A stretch of DNA of 64,000 bases, taken from Viscum album. Lineage: Eukaryota; Streptophyta; Magnoliopsida; Santalales; Viscaceae. The position numbers and the translations under genes were made by a program. Positions 11,801 through 23,399 of this stretch are shown here, in pieces. Below the pieces are notes generated by a model. It had not been told where the DNA came from and did not search any database. It saw only the letters and a program-made list of their open reading frames with translations. Numbering within the stretch: position 1 is the stretch's first letter; each line of letters begins with the position of its first letter. The DNA lies in the NCBI GenBank assembly GCA_963277665.1, contig OY728136.1, positions 804,971,123 to 805,035,122 of the forward strand, in the 5' to 3' direction.

Positions 11801-14400
11801 AATGAAAAAATACCAGTTATTAGACTCTATATGGAGTGAAAATCATATGGTCACATGATCCACATGATAATCGAGAGTTCATGACACTTAAGAAATAGAT
11901 CATGCGAATCCCACAAGATATAACATGTCTAGTTATCTGGGTCAATGTTCAATAAATTATTAAAATTTGATTTATTATTTATTATAAAATGATATAGGAT
12001 AATGTATTCAAGTAAAATGACCATGATATCAAAGAATAAAAAGTATTCTAAAAGGGAAATTTTTCAACACATAATTTGATAATTGTTTCTCACGAAGTGT
12101 TCTTAAAAATATGATCTTATGACGATGTCTTGTGATTGGATCATGAGATGGAAGAAATCAAATGAGATCTGGAGGTTACATGTTTCTAGTGGAATGAAAT
12201 GTTCCTTCACATAGGACTAAGGTATGAATTTAACTTTCTTAAAAAAATCTATTATCCTAGAGGATGTCTCTTTTGATGGGGGAATATGTTGATTCCTTCC
12301 AAATGAGAAATAGAAAATCTAAAAGGGAAGAATTACTTAAATTCTGGGTATTATATACCATAAAATTAATAGAATAGAAGGAGACTGACTAATGTGAATC
12401 ATAAAACCATTATTAGAACATGTGATCTAATGACCCTCAGAAGATCATGTGAACCTATTTTGCATAATTCAATATCTTATATTATCTATGTGGGTAAAAT
12501 TTGATAAGAATTATTAATTTTGTGAAGTCATATTAAATGTTTTTAGTGATCATACACAGTATGAGATAAAATTGCCTCCAATCATGTGATTTCTCAACTA
12601 ACGGACACCTGACAATCATATAGAACCCCATTTTAAAATAAGGGAGGAAAAATATTTAAGTTGTATGAGATATAGGGTTATATTGAAATCAATGATACAT
12701 ACTCTGTTGATCCTCAAGAACATGTGAGGACCATGTGGATATTTATACCTTTTCTTGTGGAAGTGTGTTGTCATCCCACCTCCATTATAAGATATTCCAT
12801 GACATGTCCAATCTATTATATGATTCTCGTTCAGCACCACAGGAAAGTGTAAGGATCAACCAGGAAAATACTAATGAATCATGATGTGGCCCATCATTTA
12901 TCATGAAATACAACAAAAAAAAAGGATAATGTTTTTCATTAATAACACTCACATGACTTTTCAAGATCTTTTAACCATATTTTGTAATGAAATAAATAAA
13001 AATGAAAAAGAAGAATCTTATTGCGGGGGGTGGATATGATGATCATCATACCAATAGGTTAATATGATTCGGGTATTCACCATTGACCATTTTTGGACAT
13101 ATAGACCAAAAAAACATGATATCATGAGTCTCCCTAAACATGAAAACTTGATCATAAAGTCCCCCATGATAATACACCTTTTTCTCATAATGTACCTCAT
13201 ACAAGATGTATTCGAACACATGAATGCCTTTCTAGGAGAATACTGAAATTGTGTAGACTCCTTGAAATTTCATACTTACCTTGAGAGATATATTTATCCA
13301 TCCATCAATGTTTTGAAAACCCCATTTTATTGGAAGGGGTATAATACATATTTTGATGAGGCAACATTCTCATAGTCACTATCATCATGTGGCGCCACGG
13401 AGGACCCACAAAAGGAGCATACCCTCCATGAACTCTTGCTCATATCCAAGAGATTTTAAACTTTAAGTGTGGTGTATAACTAAGATGGTGATTCCTATAA
13501 ATTAATACCAATCAACTTGAAAATGGAAGCATGAAACAAAATGGGTGTGATTGCTACACAAGAGTACATGATCCGATTTCTTTCAGTGGCTAGTCATGTG
13601 ACTGTAAAGGACTTCAACTAGGTAAAATCCATGGAATATCGTATGGGATCATGAAAAATGGATATATTATCCATATAATCACATTATAAATCACATGATG
13701 GACATATGGTGTGTTTTATATATTATGAAAAGGATGAAACACATGAGGACAAGGTCATGAGAAACCCATAGTAACCTATTAGTGGAAGAAACTTGAGACA
13801 CACATGAAATAAATGCATGAAAAATTATTAAATAAATGGGATAATTATTAAAATATGAATATGAAAATATTATTTTACTTTCCATGACCTACCCATATCA
13901 TGATAAAAAAACATGGACATGTCTTTGAAGTCATGAACTACTAATTTAATTGTCATTCTGATCATGTGATGCCCCTCAGACCTATCTAGAAAGTCATGTG
14001 ATGCCCTCCAGGAATACAACCCATGTATTGAAATGTCCTTTAGGATTTCCCTACAAATATTGTCATGTCCTTCAGAATTATCACTCATGATATGTATTGT
14101 AACTATGGAATGTCAACATGGTTTCTTTATTTCCACTAGATATGTCATACATGCCATGTGAAAGCCTCCATAAATATTAGTCATGTAATGTTGTGACCTC
14201 TTGAAATATTAGAATCATCATGTTGTGATCCCATGATATGTAAATAATTTCACACAGAGTCCTCTAGATAAATCAATTGAGTTATATGGTATCACTAGGA
14301 CATGTCATACTAGTCATGTAGTTTCACTTATACGTGTTTGTGTTGATCATGTGACAATATACTCAACATACTCCTGGAATTTCATTATAATTATGTGATA
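11800..14400. repeat. CATGTGAT-rich degenerate repeat region
   Basis: Words of the type TCATGTGATGCCC, TCATGTAATG, GATCATGTGA and their variants occur many times. They are densest between 13,930 and 14,390, where copies lie near 13,931, 13,962, 13,994, 14,063, 14,111, 14,181, 14,218, 14,313 and 14,347. Steps are often 31-38 bases, and several copies are followed by CTCCAGGAAT-like or CCTCTTGAAAT-like text. The phase is loose, so a decayed short-period array is likely but not certain. No genes are seen. Confidence 0.35.
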
Positions 14401-16439
14401 TCCATTTGATACGTTATCATAATAATGGGATTTAATTTTTTCATGTACTCTAGGAAACACTGATAGGATTTAAAAATCATTATACATGTCATATAGGCAA
14501 TAAGGACATGTTTGGATGACAACTGGGCCATGTTAGGAATACATCTTGGTACATGAAAACCTTCTCCCACTGACTTATTCAAGAAATCCCAAAACAGAAC
14601 AATGTGAACTCTTATTAATGCTACAACTGGGATACATATAATTTATTTATATGTACCTAACTATAATGGGAACCAACATTAGTGTAATCCCCCCTATGTA
14701 TTAGAAATTACAACCACCATTTTCAAATCTCTCCCATTTGATTATCCCTATTCCCCATCCTCAAAATGTTATTCTCTTTTATAGATATCATCAAATTTCA
14801 GAGTTATGGGATATATGTCTACAAAATATTAGTAGTAACAAATTAAAGAGAAGTTCATTGTAATGCCCCGACCCCAGTTACCCAGAGTCGGTTCATTATT
14901 ACATGACATTAGCATGATACAAGGAAACATGTCCCGAAAGAATAGTTAGTATAGTATCCTTAGAAGTACTAGATATATTTATATGTTTTACATTACATCA
15001 TGAAATAAAAACATCAACAAAATTTTGTTCCCTTTTGAACACACTTATATCCTTAGCCAATCCCTACTGGTCGACCATACAATAATTCTTCACATCCTGG
15101 AAAAAATAAAACATAGAAAGTGGTGAGCTGTGATACTCAGTAAGGAAAACAATATAGAAGAAACATTCATAAATAAACAGACACATTTAAGGCAATGTAT
15201 AAGAATAAAAAAATAATTTCAAATTAATACATCAGAATAATATGGAATATATAAAATAAAATAATTCCATTTTTTTATTCACATGGATATTCTACTAGTA
15301 GAATAATCACATGCAATATCGGTAGCCACTTTAATAATGATGCATTGCATAATTCCAGACATCATAATCACATAGTAAAGGCCTTGTGCCAAGACTACAA
15401 ATACGAATTTTTCAAATCCTTATACCAAGACACTAATTTTTCCCATGAGACCTACCGATGCATCGAGGAGCTATAGCGGGCTCCACCTGTCACTTACAAA
15501 TTCCAGTGCATTCCTCATATGATAATATTTAAACATAACAGAAACATTCATATTAAAACAAGCATATTAAATATCAATACTTTATCCAAAAATGAAGATT
15601 GGTATAATAATAACACATCCACAGTCAAACATATCACAACAACTTCAATACAATATAAATGATTTGTATCATAACAAATCAACGTCAAACAAGTTTAATA
15701 TCCATCAAAGGATGCTGACATATATAAAAATGATATGTAAAACTCTTTGAGAGAAATATCCATTTTTTTTGAAACATTTAAAAGTCACACAACATAGAAA
15801 GGAAGAAATTTAAAGTAATTTTTGAATCAAAGTGTCCTATACAACCTTGAAAGTTTTGAAAGGAATTAACATTTTAAAAACATTTATGTCCATATAAATA
15901 AATCCTTAAAAACCATTTTGAAAACATGGACATTAATGAGAATGATTTAGAAGAATAAATATTTAAATGATTTAAAATGATGTTTTAGTAAAAATTCCGT
16001 TAAAAATAATCCATTTGAAAACTCTTTTATGAAACATGGACAAGGATAATAAATATGTCCCAGTAGATACTTACGTAAATACAACCTCGGATAATAAAGA
16101 GATTGTGGAATTAAACCTTAACTTGTAGTTTTCCTTAGTTTATGGTATGTTAACCTCCTATATAATAGTTTAAACATTGTTATTATATTATACAAGAACT
16201 ATATACATAAATATGATATCATATATTAACTTATAATATTTATTTGTTAATAATATTTTAGCAGTATCATCTTTTTGGGTGTTAACTAATTTGTTTTCCA
16301 TTATATGCTTGGTTATGTTAGACATGTTTGTTTTGGATAGAATGTATTTGACACATATACAGAATTATATTATGTTCATAAAAATTATTTTTAATCATAA
16401 AATTAAAATTATTCTTGAATGATTATTATGGAGAATGAA

Positions 16440-16690
16440 TCTCATCACAATCGTGGAGACGGTAATACATACATACGCACAAGCAACAATATCTTTATAG
16501 TGATCGAGAAATAGTATGTTATTTGATGGTATAACATATATTCAGAATCATTAACATGTTATATTTACTTTTTACATCAGTTATACTCATTATTATACCC
16601 ATACAAATAATTAAGTCTTTGAATAACAAACTACACCACGACGTGGGACTGTAATCCTTATGTACGCAAGTATGGTGACATTTTCATTTA
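16440..16690. repeat. Paired LTR motif, spacing 190 bp
   Basis: Two near copies of the pattern CRTGGAGACGGTAATAC plus ATACGTACGCAC lie at 16,453 and 16,643. The same pair is at 26,509/26,698 in the partner LTR and 51,263/51,452 in a related LTR, always 189-190 bases apart. Both copies are better kept than the sequence around them, which may indicate function during the element's active life, for example in transcription or packaging. That role is inferred. Confidence 0.6.
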
Positions 16691-18191
16691 TAGGATGGTT
16701 AAAATAATGAATATGGTTGTACCATTTTTATAATAACATCATAGTATATAGAAGATACTAGATTTTTAATTTTAGAATGGAAACAACAAAGAAAGAGTAA
16801 GTGGAAGAAAAAAATAACATGAAAGAGGTGATGAAATACTTACCTCTTCTTTGGGTTCTTCCTTTTGATTTGATCAAAAGGGATCTTTAGGCTGGCTTTG
16901 TGACCAAATTAAGGACTCTAGGATTAATGTGGGAAATTTGGGAGGATATTTAGTTAGGGTTTGGATGAGGAAAAAGGTTTGGGATGTGTGAAATTATGAG
17001 TAGGGGAAGTGACATTTTATAAGAGAGGTGAGGGTCACTTTAAGAAAAGCTAGAAATATTATTTCATAATAAAATCATTTTCAGTTTATAATCATTAATA
17101 AATTAATTATTTAAAGGATAAAGTGTGTATGGTTTGAAAACCTCTCATCAAATAGGTTTTAGAAATGTTTAGGTCATCATATTAACCTTATCATTTAGAT
17201 ATAACTCTTAGTTAAATAGTTTGACATTTACCATGTCTCTTTGTATTTTTATATTATATGGTTAATAAACTTACCATAGCAAGCGAAGAGAACCCCATGT
17301 GATTCATTATTAATATATATAACCTTATCTAATTCCTTTAGCCAATAAATTGTTTTTTAGACATATTATATCAATTAATAATATAAAATTTGTTTTAAAA
17401 GCTAAATAATATCAAATTTGACAATATTTATAATTTGATTTTTTTAATCAAAAAAAACTTTTTCACTTCGAATAAAATTTATTTAACCAATAATAACATG
17501 TCATATTAACATATAAAATTCTTCTAATTCATTAAAATTATCAATTTAAATTTATTTCGATATTTATAATATCAATTACTTTTATTTTTCATTAATAACG
17601 TAATTACTTCATCATCATTGTGTCATAAAAAATTTAAATTATTTAATTTCTAAAAATTATAAATAAAATATAATTATATTGGAAATCATCTTATATTTAT
17701 ATCTAATATTTATAGTATAATTTATCTTATGTATAACCCTATATTATAAATATTTTAATTATTAAACTTTAAATTTAACTCTTTTAACACTTCATTAAAT
17801 AAAATAATAATATTTATCCTAATCTAATCAATGTAGAGAAAAGGGGATCATATATTATTCCTAGGGTTGTTTTTGGTTGAATAATACTTAACCAAGAGAA
17901 TTAGGAAATTTTTTGGGGGTAATTATGATATCATTTTTACCCTTAATTACCCTATTTAATTTTAACAATGGTAAATAAAAGTCAAAAGATACTATTCACC
18001 AAAAATTATTTTCATCTTATTGAACCACATTTTACTTACTAATATTAATTGTGTCTCTCGAATTTCTGAAATTCAACTCAGAGAAGTGGTAAAATTTTGT
18101 TTTATACAAATTTTCAAATGCACCTAGGAGGTGGGTTAAAGACGGTAAAAAGTTCGATAAAATTTTATATATCTAAAGTTATTATAAAATT

Positions 18192-18879
18192 ACTCCAATG
18201 AATGAAGTTTTTTAAGAAAGATGAAACCTTTACAAGAGAATCAAGGTTCTGATAATTAAAAAATAATGTTAAACTTACATAATCCTGAAAAAAAGAGATC
18301 TATCAAAATACCTCTTAGTAGGGGGTAAAATGACTATAAGAGGATGATCATAGAATTTGTAATCAGCTCCATTGACTCCATTGTTTGGAAGTCTATCCAC
18401 ACCTAAATTGGAATCTCTATAAGTCTGAGTGATGATATGATTCGTGGTGGGAAGAGAATCCAAGCAGCTAATCCATATTTTAGTACGCTTCCAAGATATA
18501 TGATAAGAACCCATTCTGATGGTGGTAACAATAATAGAAGAACCAATTTCCATCCAAATATTGTACCATCCACGAATCATAGCTTTCTCCACCATAATAA
18601 TGATACCAAGAATTTCAGCTTCAATTGTAGAGGCGATACCACAAGAACCCTGAAAGCAACCCATAAAATTTTCTTGGTGATATCTATAAATAGAACCATA
18701 TCCATTGGGACCAAGATTACCCCTTGAGGCCCCATCAGAATTAACCTTAATCCATCCAACAAAGGGTTTAATCCATAAGACCTAAATAGTACCAAACAGA
18801 GGCATGAAAGTATGTTTGATACCAATTCGAGTAAGAACTGTGAAATCATTAATTGAATTAAAGATGAACTCCAATGAAT
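18192..18879 (-). mobile_element. 5'-truncated L1-type LINE inserted in the LTR
   Basis: The 12-base target ACTCCAATGAAT is present at both edges, 18,192-18,203 and 18,868-18,879. The partner LTR at 28,243-28,253 has only the uninterrupted start of this site. The insert is about 664 bases, ends in a short A tract on the minus strand (TTTTTT at about 18,208-18,213 on the plus strand), and encodes an RNase H domain in the same direction. A 5'-truncated LINE copy made by target-primed reverse transcription explains these facts. A caveat is that the partner LTR has a second ACTCCCAATG nearby, so the duplicated site could partly be older. Confidence 0.75.
18275..18781 (-). pseudogene. RNase H domain of a plant L1-type LINE ORF2 (C-terminal piece)
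   Basis: An open frame of about 168 codons on the minus strand starts just after an in-frame TAG and matches the RNase H domain found at the end of plant LINE ORF2 proteins and in related RNase H-like proteins. Visible blocks in order: WIKVNSDGASRGN (first catalytic Asp), GYGSI, STIEAEILG (catalytic Glu), NIWMEIGSS (the usual E-x-D-S block, here with Gly in place of the third catalytic Asp), and TYRDSNLGVDRLPN (last Asp kept). RNase H in these elements removes RNA from RNA-DNA hybrids. The frame is far more open than the host element around it, consistent with later arrival. There is no start signal for independent expression. It is a fragment and most likely inactive. Confidence 0.8.
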
Positions 18880-19239
18880 TACATTGAAAATATATAGGTA
18901 TTATGTATCTATTTTGATCAAAAATAAATTAAATTAAAATAACTAATTATTTAAATAAAAAGTTAGTTTTACCTATAACGATGTGTTTTTCACTATTCAA
19001 CAAATGTTGAATGTTTTCAGAAAAATACCAAAAATTTACCCTAATATAATTTTGATACTTCGAATCCAAAAATGAAGTCCACCATGAAAGATAAAATTTA
19101 TAAAATATAAAAAAGTTGGTATTACTATTCATAATGGCTAGTTTGATTGCTTGTGGTGTGTTTGAACTCAAAGTTTCATACAACACAAATTATTTTATTA
19201 TTCAAAGGGAAACATATCGTGGAAGCTTGGGGTGTTACA

Positions 19240-19252
19240 TTCTATCCCCCTT
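19240..19252 (-). other. Polypurine tract of the minus-strand gypsy element
   Basis: The minus strand reads AAGGGGGATAGAA immediately before the LTR start TGTAACACC. Position and composition fit the primer site for plus-strand DNA synthesis. The polyprotein frame ends here: the last residues are KGDRM and the stop is the TAA in the first bases of the LTR. Confidence 0.75.
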
Positions 19253-20727
19253 AAAAAATTTGTCCTCGAAATTTCTAGAATATTCTGGTATAAAAAGATT
19301 CTGGTTGTTCTTCATCATATGTTCCTTGGGTTCCCATGTTGCCTCTTCCATATTATGGATTCTCCATAGAACGTTTACCAGACGAGTCATCTAGTTCCCC
19401 AGCAAATGTTCTCTAGTATCAAGAATTCTGATAGTCTCTTCACAATAAGATAGATCAGGTTCCTGTTTTAATTCTACATAGTTGAATACATGTGTTGGGT
19501 CAGGCATGTATTTTCCCATTAATGATACGTGGAACACATCATGAAATCTGGATATACTTGGAGGCATTTTCAAATGATAAGCTAAAACTACTATTCATTT
19601 TAGAATTTAGAAATGTCTGATGTATCTTGGAATCAATTTACTTTTCATATAGAAATGTACAACACCCTTCCATGCAGTTTCCATCATGAAAATATGGTCT
19701 CCTACTTGAAATTACAAACCCTTCCTTTGGTTATCGGCATGGATATTTTTCCTACATTGAGATGAATTGATGTGGGTTTGGATAACCTTCACCTTTTCCA
19801 TAGTTTCCTCTTCACGTTCTAGGCCTACACATTTCCATTCACCAACATCATCCCAGCATGTTGGTGTGTGACATCTCTTTCTATATAACGCTTCATATGG
19901 TTCCATCTAAATACAAGAATTAAACTATTGTTATAGGAAAATTATACCAGAGGTAAATATTGATCCCACATACCTTGAATGTCATGCGAGTAAGATCTCA
20001 ACATGTCTTCTAAGGTTTGAATAGTCTGTGCTGATTGTCCATTTGTTTGAGGGTGGTAGGCAGTGCTCAAATGATGTTCAGGATCCATGAATTTCTAAAT
20101 ACTTTTCTAGAATCTTGATGTAAAATGGGGATTATGATCAGAAACAATCGATAGGTGTACTACGTGAAGTCATATAACTTCATTAATATACAGTCTTTCT
20201 AAACTTTCAAGTGGTAAATCTTCTCTTATAGCATGAAAATTTTCTGACTTGGTAATAAAATCAATAATGACCAATATTTCATCATTCCTTCTAGAAGTTT
20301 TTGGTTGCCCCAGGAAAATGTCCATAGTAATATTATCCCATTTCCACTTAGGTATGGGAAGCGGATTCATGACTCCTCTCGGATTTTGTCTTCCTGCTTT
20401 CACTTATTGGCCAAATATACATCTTGACACAAATTTAGACATATCACTCTTCCTTTTGTCCCACCAAAAATGTTATTTCAAATCCCTATACATCTTAGTG
20501 CTACCTATATGTATAGTGAAATTGGAGTTATGAGCATCATCCAACAATTCCCTTTTTTGATCAGGTATATTGGGAACACAAATTCTCTTCCCAAATTTCA
20601 AAATTCCATCATTATATATGAAGTCGATCAATCTCCCATCATTCAAAACTTTATTTTTCTTTTGAAATTCCATATCATCAGTCTGAAAACGTTTTATCCT
20701 TTTTAGTAAATATGGGTTGGAAACCAT
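19241..20727 (-). pseudogene. Ty3/gypsy integrase (inactivated)
   Basis: All three integrase parts can be followed through several frames. The N-terminal zinc-binding part (about 20,560-20,440) has both His (DDAHNS and TIHIGS) and the first Cys of the SRC block, but the second Cys is replaced (CIFGQ where CLTCQ-like is usual). The core begins WKWDNITMDIF (first Asp kept) and continues IVSDHNPHFTSRF (second Asp kept). HLSTAYHPQTNGQSAQTIQ follows, where the catalytic Glu of the usual SER block is Ala. The C-terminal part includes APYEALY-like, FHDVFHVSLMGKYMPDP, ILDTREH and LWRIHNMEEATWEPKEHM. Stops and at least four frameshifts interrupt it. Integrase would have joined the cDNA to host DNA; this copy could not. 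Confidence 0.88.
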
Positions 20728-20739
20728 TTGAAAATGAAT

Positions 20740-21290
20740 TTATGTTTCACCTTCCATGGTTATTACTATATCCGTCATTACTAGATTCATGAAAATAAGA
20801 CCCTTTTTAACTCTCATCTTGTTCAAAACTACATTATTATTTCGGCTCCAACCATCTGCCACCTTATTTTCCTTCCCCGAGAAGTAGTGTATTATGCAAT
20901 CATAATACTTGAGTAGTTCAAGCCATCTTTTTTGCATCGTGTTTAGTTTTTGTGTGAGAAAATATACATCAAACTCTTGAAATCAGTATAAATTATAAAT
21001 TTTCACCATAGAGACAGAGTCTTCATATTTCCAGAGCAAAGAATACAGCTGATATCTCATGATCATGAGAGGAATAGTTTTTCTCATTAATTTTTAGCTG
21101 CTGTGATGGATAGGAAATAACTCAACCATTCTGTATAAGGATACAACCAAGTCCTTTCTTTGAAGCATCACTATAAACAACAAAACCATCATTACCTTAT
21201 TGAAGATTTAGGATATAAGCATTGACTGATATTCTCTTCAGTTCTTCAAAACATTATTCACACTATATGGTCCAAACAAATTTACCCCTT
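20740..21290 (-). pseudogene. Ty3/gypsy RNase H domain (inactivated)
   Basis: The minus strand reads FVVYSDASKKGLGCIL near 21,190 (first Asp), then NEKNYSSHDHEISAVFFALE near 21,080 (Glu kept), and RWLELLKYYDCIIHYFSGKE with KVADGWSR at 20,937-20,840 (last Asp kept). The block that normally holds TDHKSL is lost through a frameshift. This domain follows the RT in the polyprotein and would remove the RNA template. In-frame stops and shifts leave no usable product. The best continuous part is the 65-codon frame at 20,740-20,937. Confidence 0.82.
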
Positions 21291-21895
21291 TTATGAGTGT
21301 TCTTGGTTAATGGGTTATCCAATCCGGAAAAATTTATTACACAATGCTAATAATAACCTTCTAAACAAATAAAACTATGTAACTCAGTTTTACTCGTCGG
21401 TGCTGGCCATTATTGGATTGCCTTGGTCTTTGAAAGATCAACATATATTCCATCCTTATAGAAAATATATCCAAGAAAATAAATCTCTTGAAGCCAGAAT
21501 TCACACTTTCTAATCTTCCCATATAATTAATCTCTTCTACGATTCATTAGAATAATGTGAAAGTTATATTCATGATCTTCATAGGCTTAGGATTATACCA
21601 AGATATCATAAATAAATACCACTACAAATTCGTCAAGATATTCCTTGAAAACACTATTCATTAGATCCTTGAAGACAGAGGGTGCAATAGTCAATCCAAA
21701 AGGCATTACTGTAAACCCATAATTTATATACCTTGTTCAAAATGATGTTTTCAGAATGACTTCCTTCTTCACACAAAACTGATGATATCCAGATCAAAAG
21801 TCAATGGTTGAAAAATATTGAGCTCCATGATGTTGGTTGAATAAATCATCAATGCGAGGTCGGGGATATTTTTTCTTTATTTATATTGCATTGAT

Positions 21896-22584
21896 CTCCC
21901 TATAGTCAATTCCCGAATGGCCTGAAGATCTTATTTTTAATTCTATTATGTATAATCCCCAATTTAGTGGTTGAAGGAGAACCCATACATGACCCGTAGT
22001 CCCAAGGCACAATTCCTGACTGAACCGCAATACATAACCTGATGGCCTCGAGGAATAACATGCCCAACACATGACTCGTAGGCCCAACCCACTTGAACTG
22101 CCCCTTCCCAGCATCTGCGTCCTTGATCACCTAGTACCCCACATTTCATTACTGATCTACTAGCATTGCTCCGTACAAATCTACAAGGTGCTTGGTCCCG
22201 ATGGTGGCTACCCCACCCTAACATTTTTCTAATCCGTTTAACTCTGCTTCTGGTGTCTGCTACTCTTGTTTCTCTAATCCTCTTCTGGGAGTTTTTTTGT
22301 GTGAAATGGGATACTCTATAGTCTATGTTTCCTGAATGCCCTTTGGCTCTAAGTACTTTGATGATCCAAAGGCCCTTTAGACCCGTAAGCCCAAACCGGT
22401 GGCCCGAAGGCCCAAATCAGGTGAATAGTTTTGTCCACTACAGTAACTGCTACAGTGACAGCTACCGTGACTGCTACAGTCCCCTGGATATTCTCATCCA
22501 CCCGGTTTTGAACTTGGGTCTCTTGGAGGGTAAGTAGATGCCCTTACCACTCGGGTACTGGCTCGTTGGCTCCCTGTAGTGAAT
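21896..22584 (-). mobile_element. SINE-like insertion with tRNA-like head and 15-bp target duplication
   Basis: The insert is 21,911-22,569, flanked by a 15-base target duplication with two differences (CTCCCTATAGTCAAT at 21,896-21,910 and CTCCCTGTAGTGAAT at 22,570-22,584). On the minus strand the 5' end has an A-box-like GAGTGGTAAGGGC (22,552-22,540) and a B-box-like AAGTTCAAAACCGGG (22,515-22,501). Their spacing is near that of a tRNA gene, as in SINEs transcribed by RNA polymerase III. The body is much richer in G and C than its host and carries a 12-bp tandem repeat. At 659 bases it is longer than most plant SINEs. No clear poly-A tail is seen; the 3' end is only moderately A-rich (GAATTAAAAATAAG). 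It codes for nothing; open frames inside it are chance. Confidence 0.75.
22440..22480. repeat. 12-bp tandem repeat inside the SINE-like element
   Basis: Three and a half units in a row: ACAGTAACTGCT, ACAGTGACAGCT, ACCGTGACTGCT, then ACAGT. It lies about 60 bases 3' of the tRNA-like head on the element's own strand. It may be a copy-number-variable part of the family. Confidence 0.75.
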
Positions 22585-23028
22585 GCACAACCTCATAGAT
22601 CTATACATCTTCTTAACAAAAAGGATAGGGGCTCCCCATGGAGAAACACTAGGGAAAATAAATCCCTTATTACTCAATTCCTCTAGTTATTTATTTATTT
22701 CCACTAATTCTAATGTTTCCACCCTATAAGGGGTCTTCGATATGGGGCTTGAACCAGGAATTATATCAATGTAAAACTCAATTTCTCTTTTTGGAGGGTT
22801 TCCATGAAAATCCTCTGGAAACACATCAACACATTCTTGTACAATAGGTATGTCCTATATTAAAACATTCTTTTCCTCACCATTAATTATTTCATTCCCA
22901 TCCTCCCCAATAATTGAATTTAGAAGATATATTAGGGGTGGATCTAGATAAGAATCAGATGGTGACATTTCTGTACTAAAGATAAGGTACTCTTTATCAT
23001 CATCAATAATTGTAACCTTCTTCTTATT

Positions 23029-23334
23029 TCAATAAATTTTTGCATCATGGTCCGTAATCCAATCCATACCAAGGATTATATTAAATTCAATCATGGGTAT
23101 GAGGATGAGATCAGTATATAAAGAGCATTTATATTCCCTATTGGGAATTGATTCAAAAAACATTATTGCAATGATACTTATCTTAAGAGTTTTGACTGGA
23201 AACTCCCTTGTTAAATCAAATTGGTAATATCTATTTTTCATAGAAAACTCTAATGATATGAAATAATGAGATGATACAGAATCAAATAAAGCATTGGGTA
23301 AACATATAGAGACTATTAAATTAGCTGCCACCAT
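23029..23334 (-). pseudogene. Ty3/gypsy aspartic protease (inactivated)
   Basis: An open frame of 101 codons carries the retropepsin signature. ALFDSVSSHYFIS stands where D-S/T-G-A-S/T-H-S-F-I is usual, so the active-site Asp is kept but the essential Gly is Val. Near the end IILGMDWITDHDA matches the second conserved block (usual ILGMDWL). The protease would have cut the Gag-Pol polyprotein. It follows the zinc knuckles of gag and precedes the RT, as expected. The Gly to Val change should abolish activity. Confidence 0.88.
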
Positions 23335-23399
23335 GTCTTTCAGAGCTTTAACTTTAGTAGTTGTGATAACATATGCTTGGCCTTACTCTGTTAGACTTT

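Larger units (their letters stand above)
14859..19239 (-). repeat. 3' LTR of the minus-strand gypsy element
   Basis: On the minus strand it starts TGTAACACCCCAAGC at 19,239, just after the polypurine tract, and ends GGGGTCGGGGCATTACA at 14,859. Bases 14,859-18,203 align along their length with 24,916-28,253. The LTR carries a 676-bp LINE fragment plus duplicated target (18,204-18,879), so its own length is about 3.7 kb, long for a gypsy LTR. It contains two copies of a motif like GTGGAGACGGTAATAC, at 16,453 and 16,643. Confidence 0.88.
21300..22990 (-). pseudogene. Ty3/gypsy reverse transcriptase, split by a SINE-like insert
   Basis: The N-terminal part (22,990-22,570) reads CVDVFPEDFHGNPPKREIEF, then [12 protein letters not shown] and MRLCIHYRE. 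The frame is then cut by 659 foreign bases and resumes at 21,910 with [37 protein letters not shown] and [15 protein letters not shown]. The duplicated IHYRE/IDYRE codons are the target-site duplication of the insert. In the catalytic block, usually F-I-D-D, the first Asp is Tyr (FIYD), so polymerase activity is lost even without the insertion. Further blocks downstream (CEFWLQEIYFLGY, then GIYVDLSKTKAIQ and WPAPTS) are in order but broken by stops. Confidence 0.88.

Noticed and set aside
21881..22224. Open minus-strand frames of 74-86 codons
   Set aside because: They lie in three overlapping frames within the GC-rich SINE-like body and match no family; chance in stop-poor GC-rich sequence.
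22500..22555. A functional tRNA gene
   Set aside because: Only box A and box B likeness is present. The segment is the head of a flanked insertion with target duplications, so it is a SINE-like element rather than a tRNA gene.
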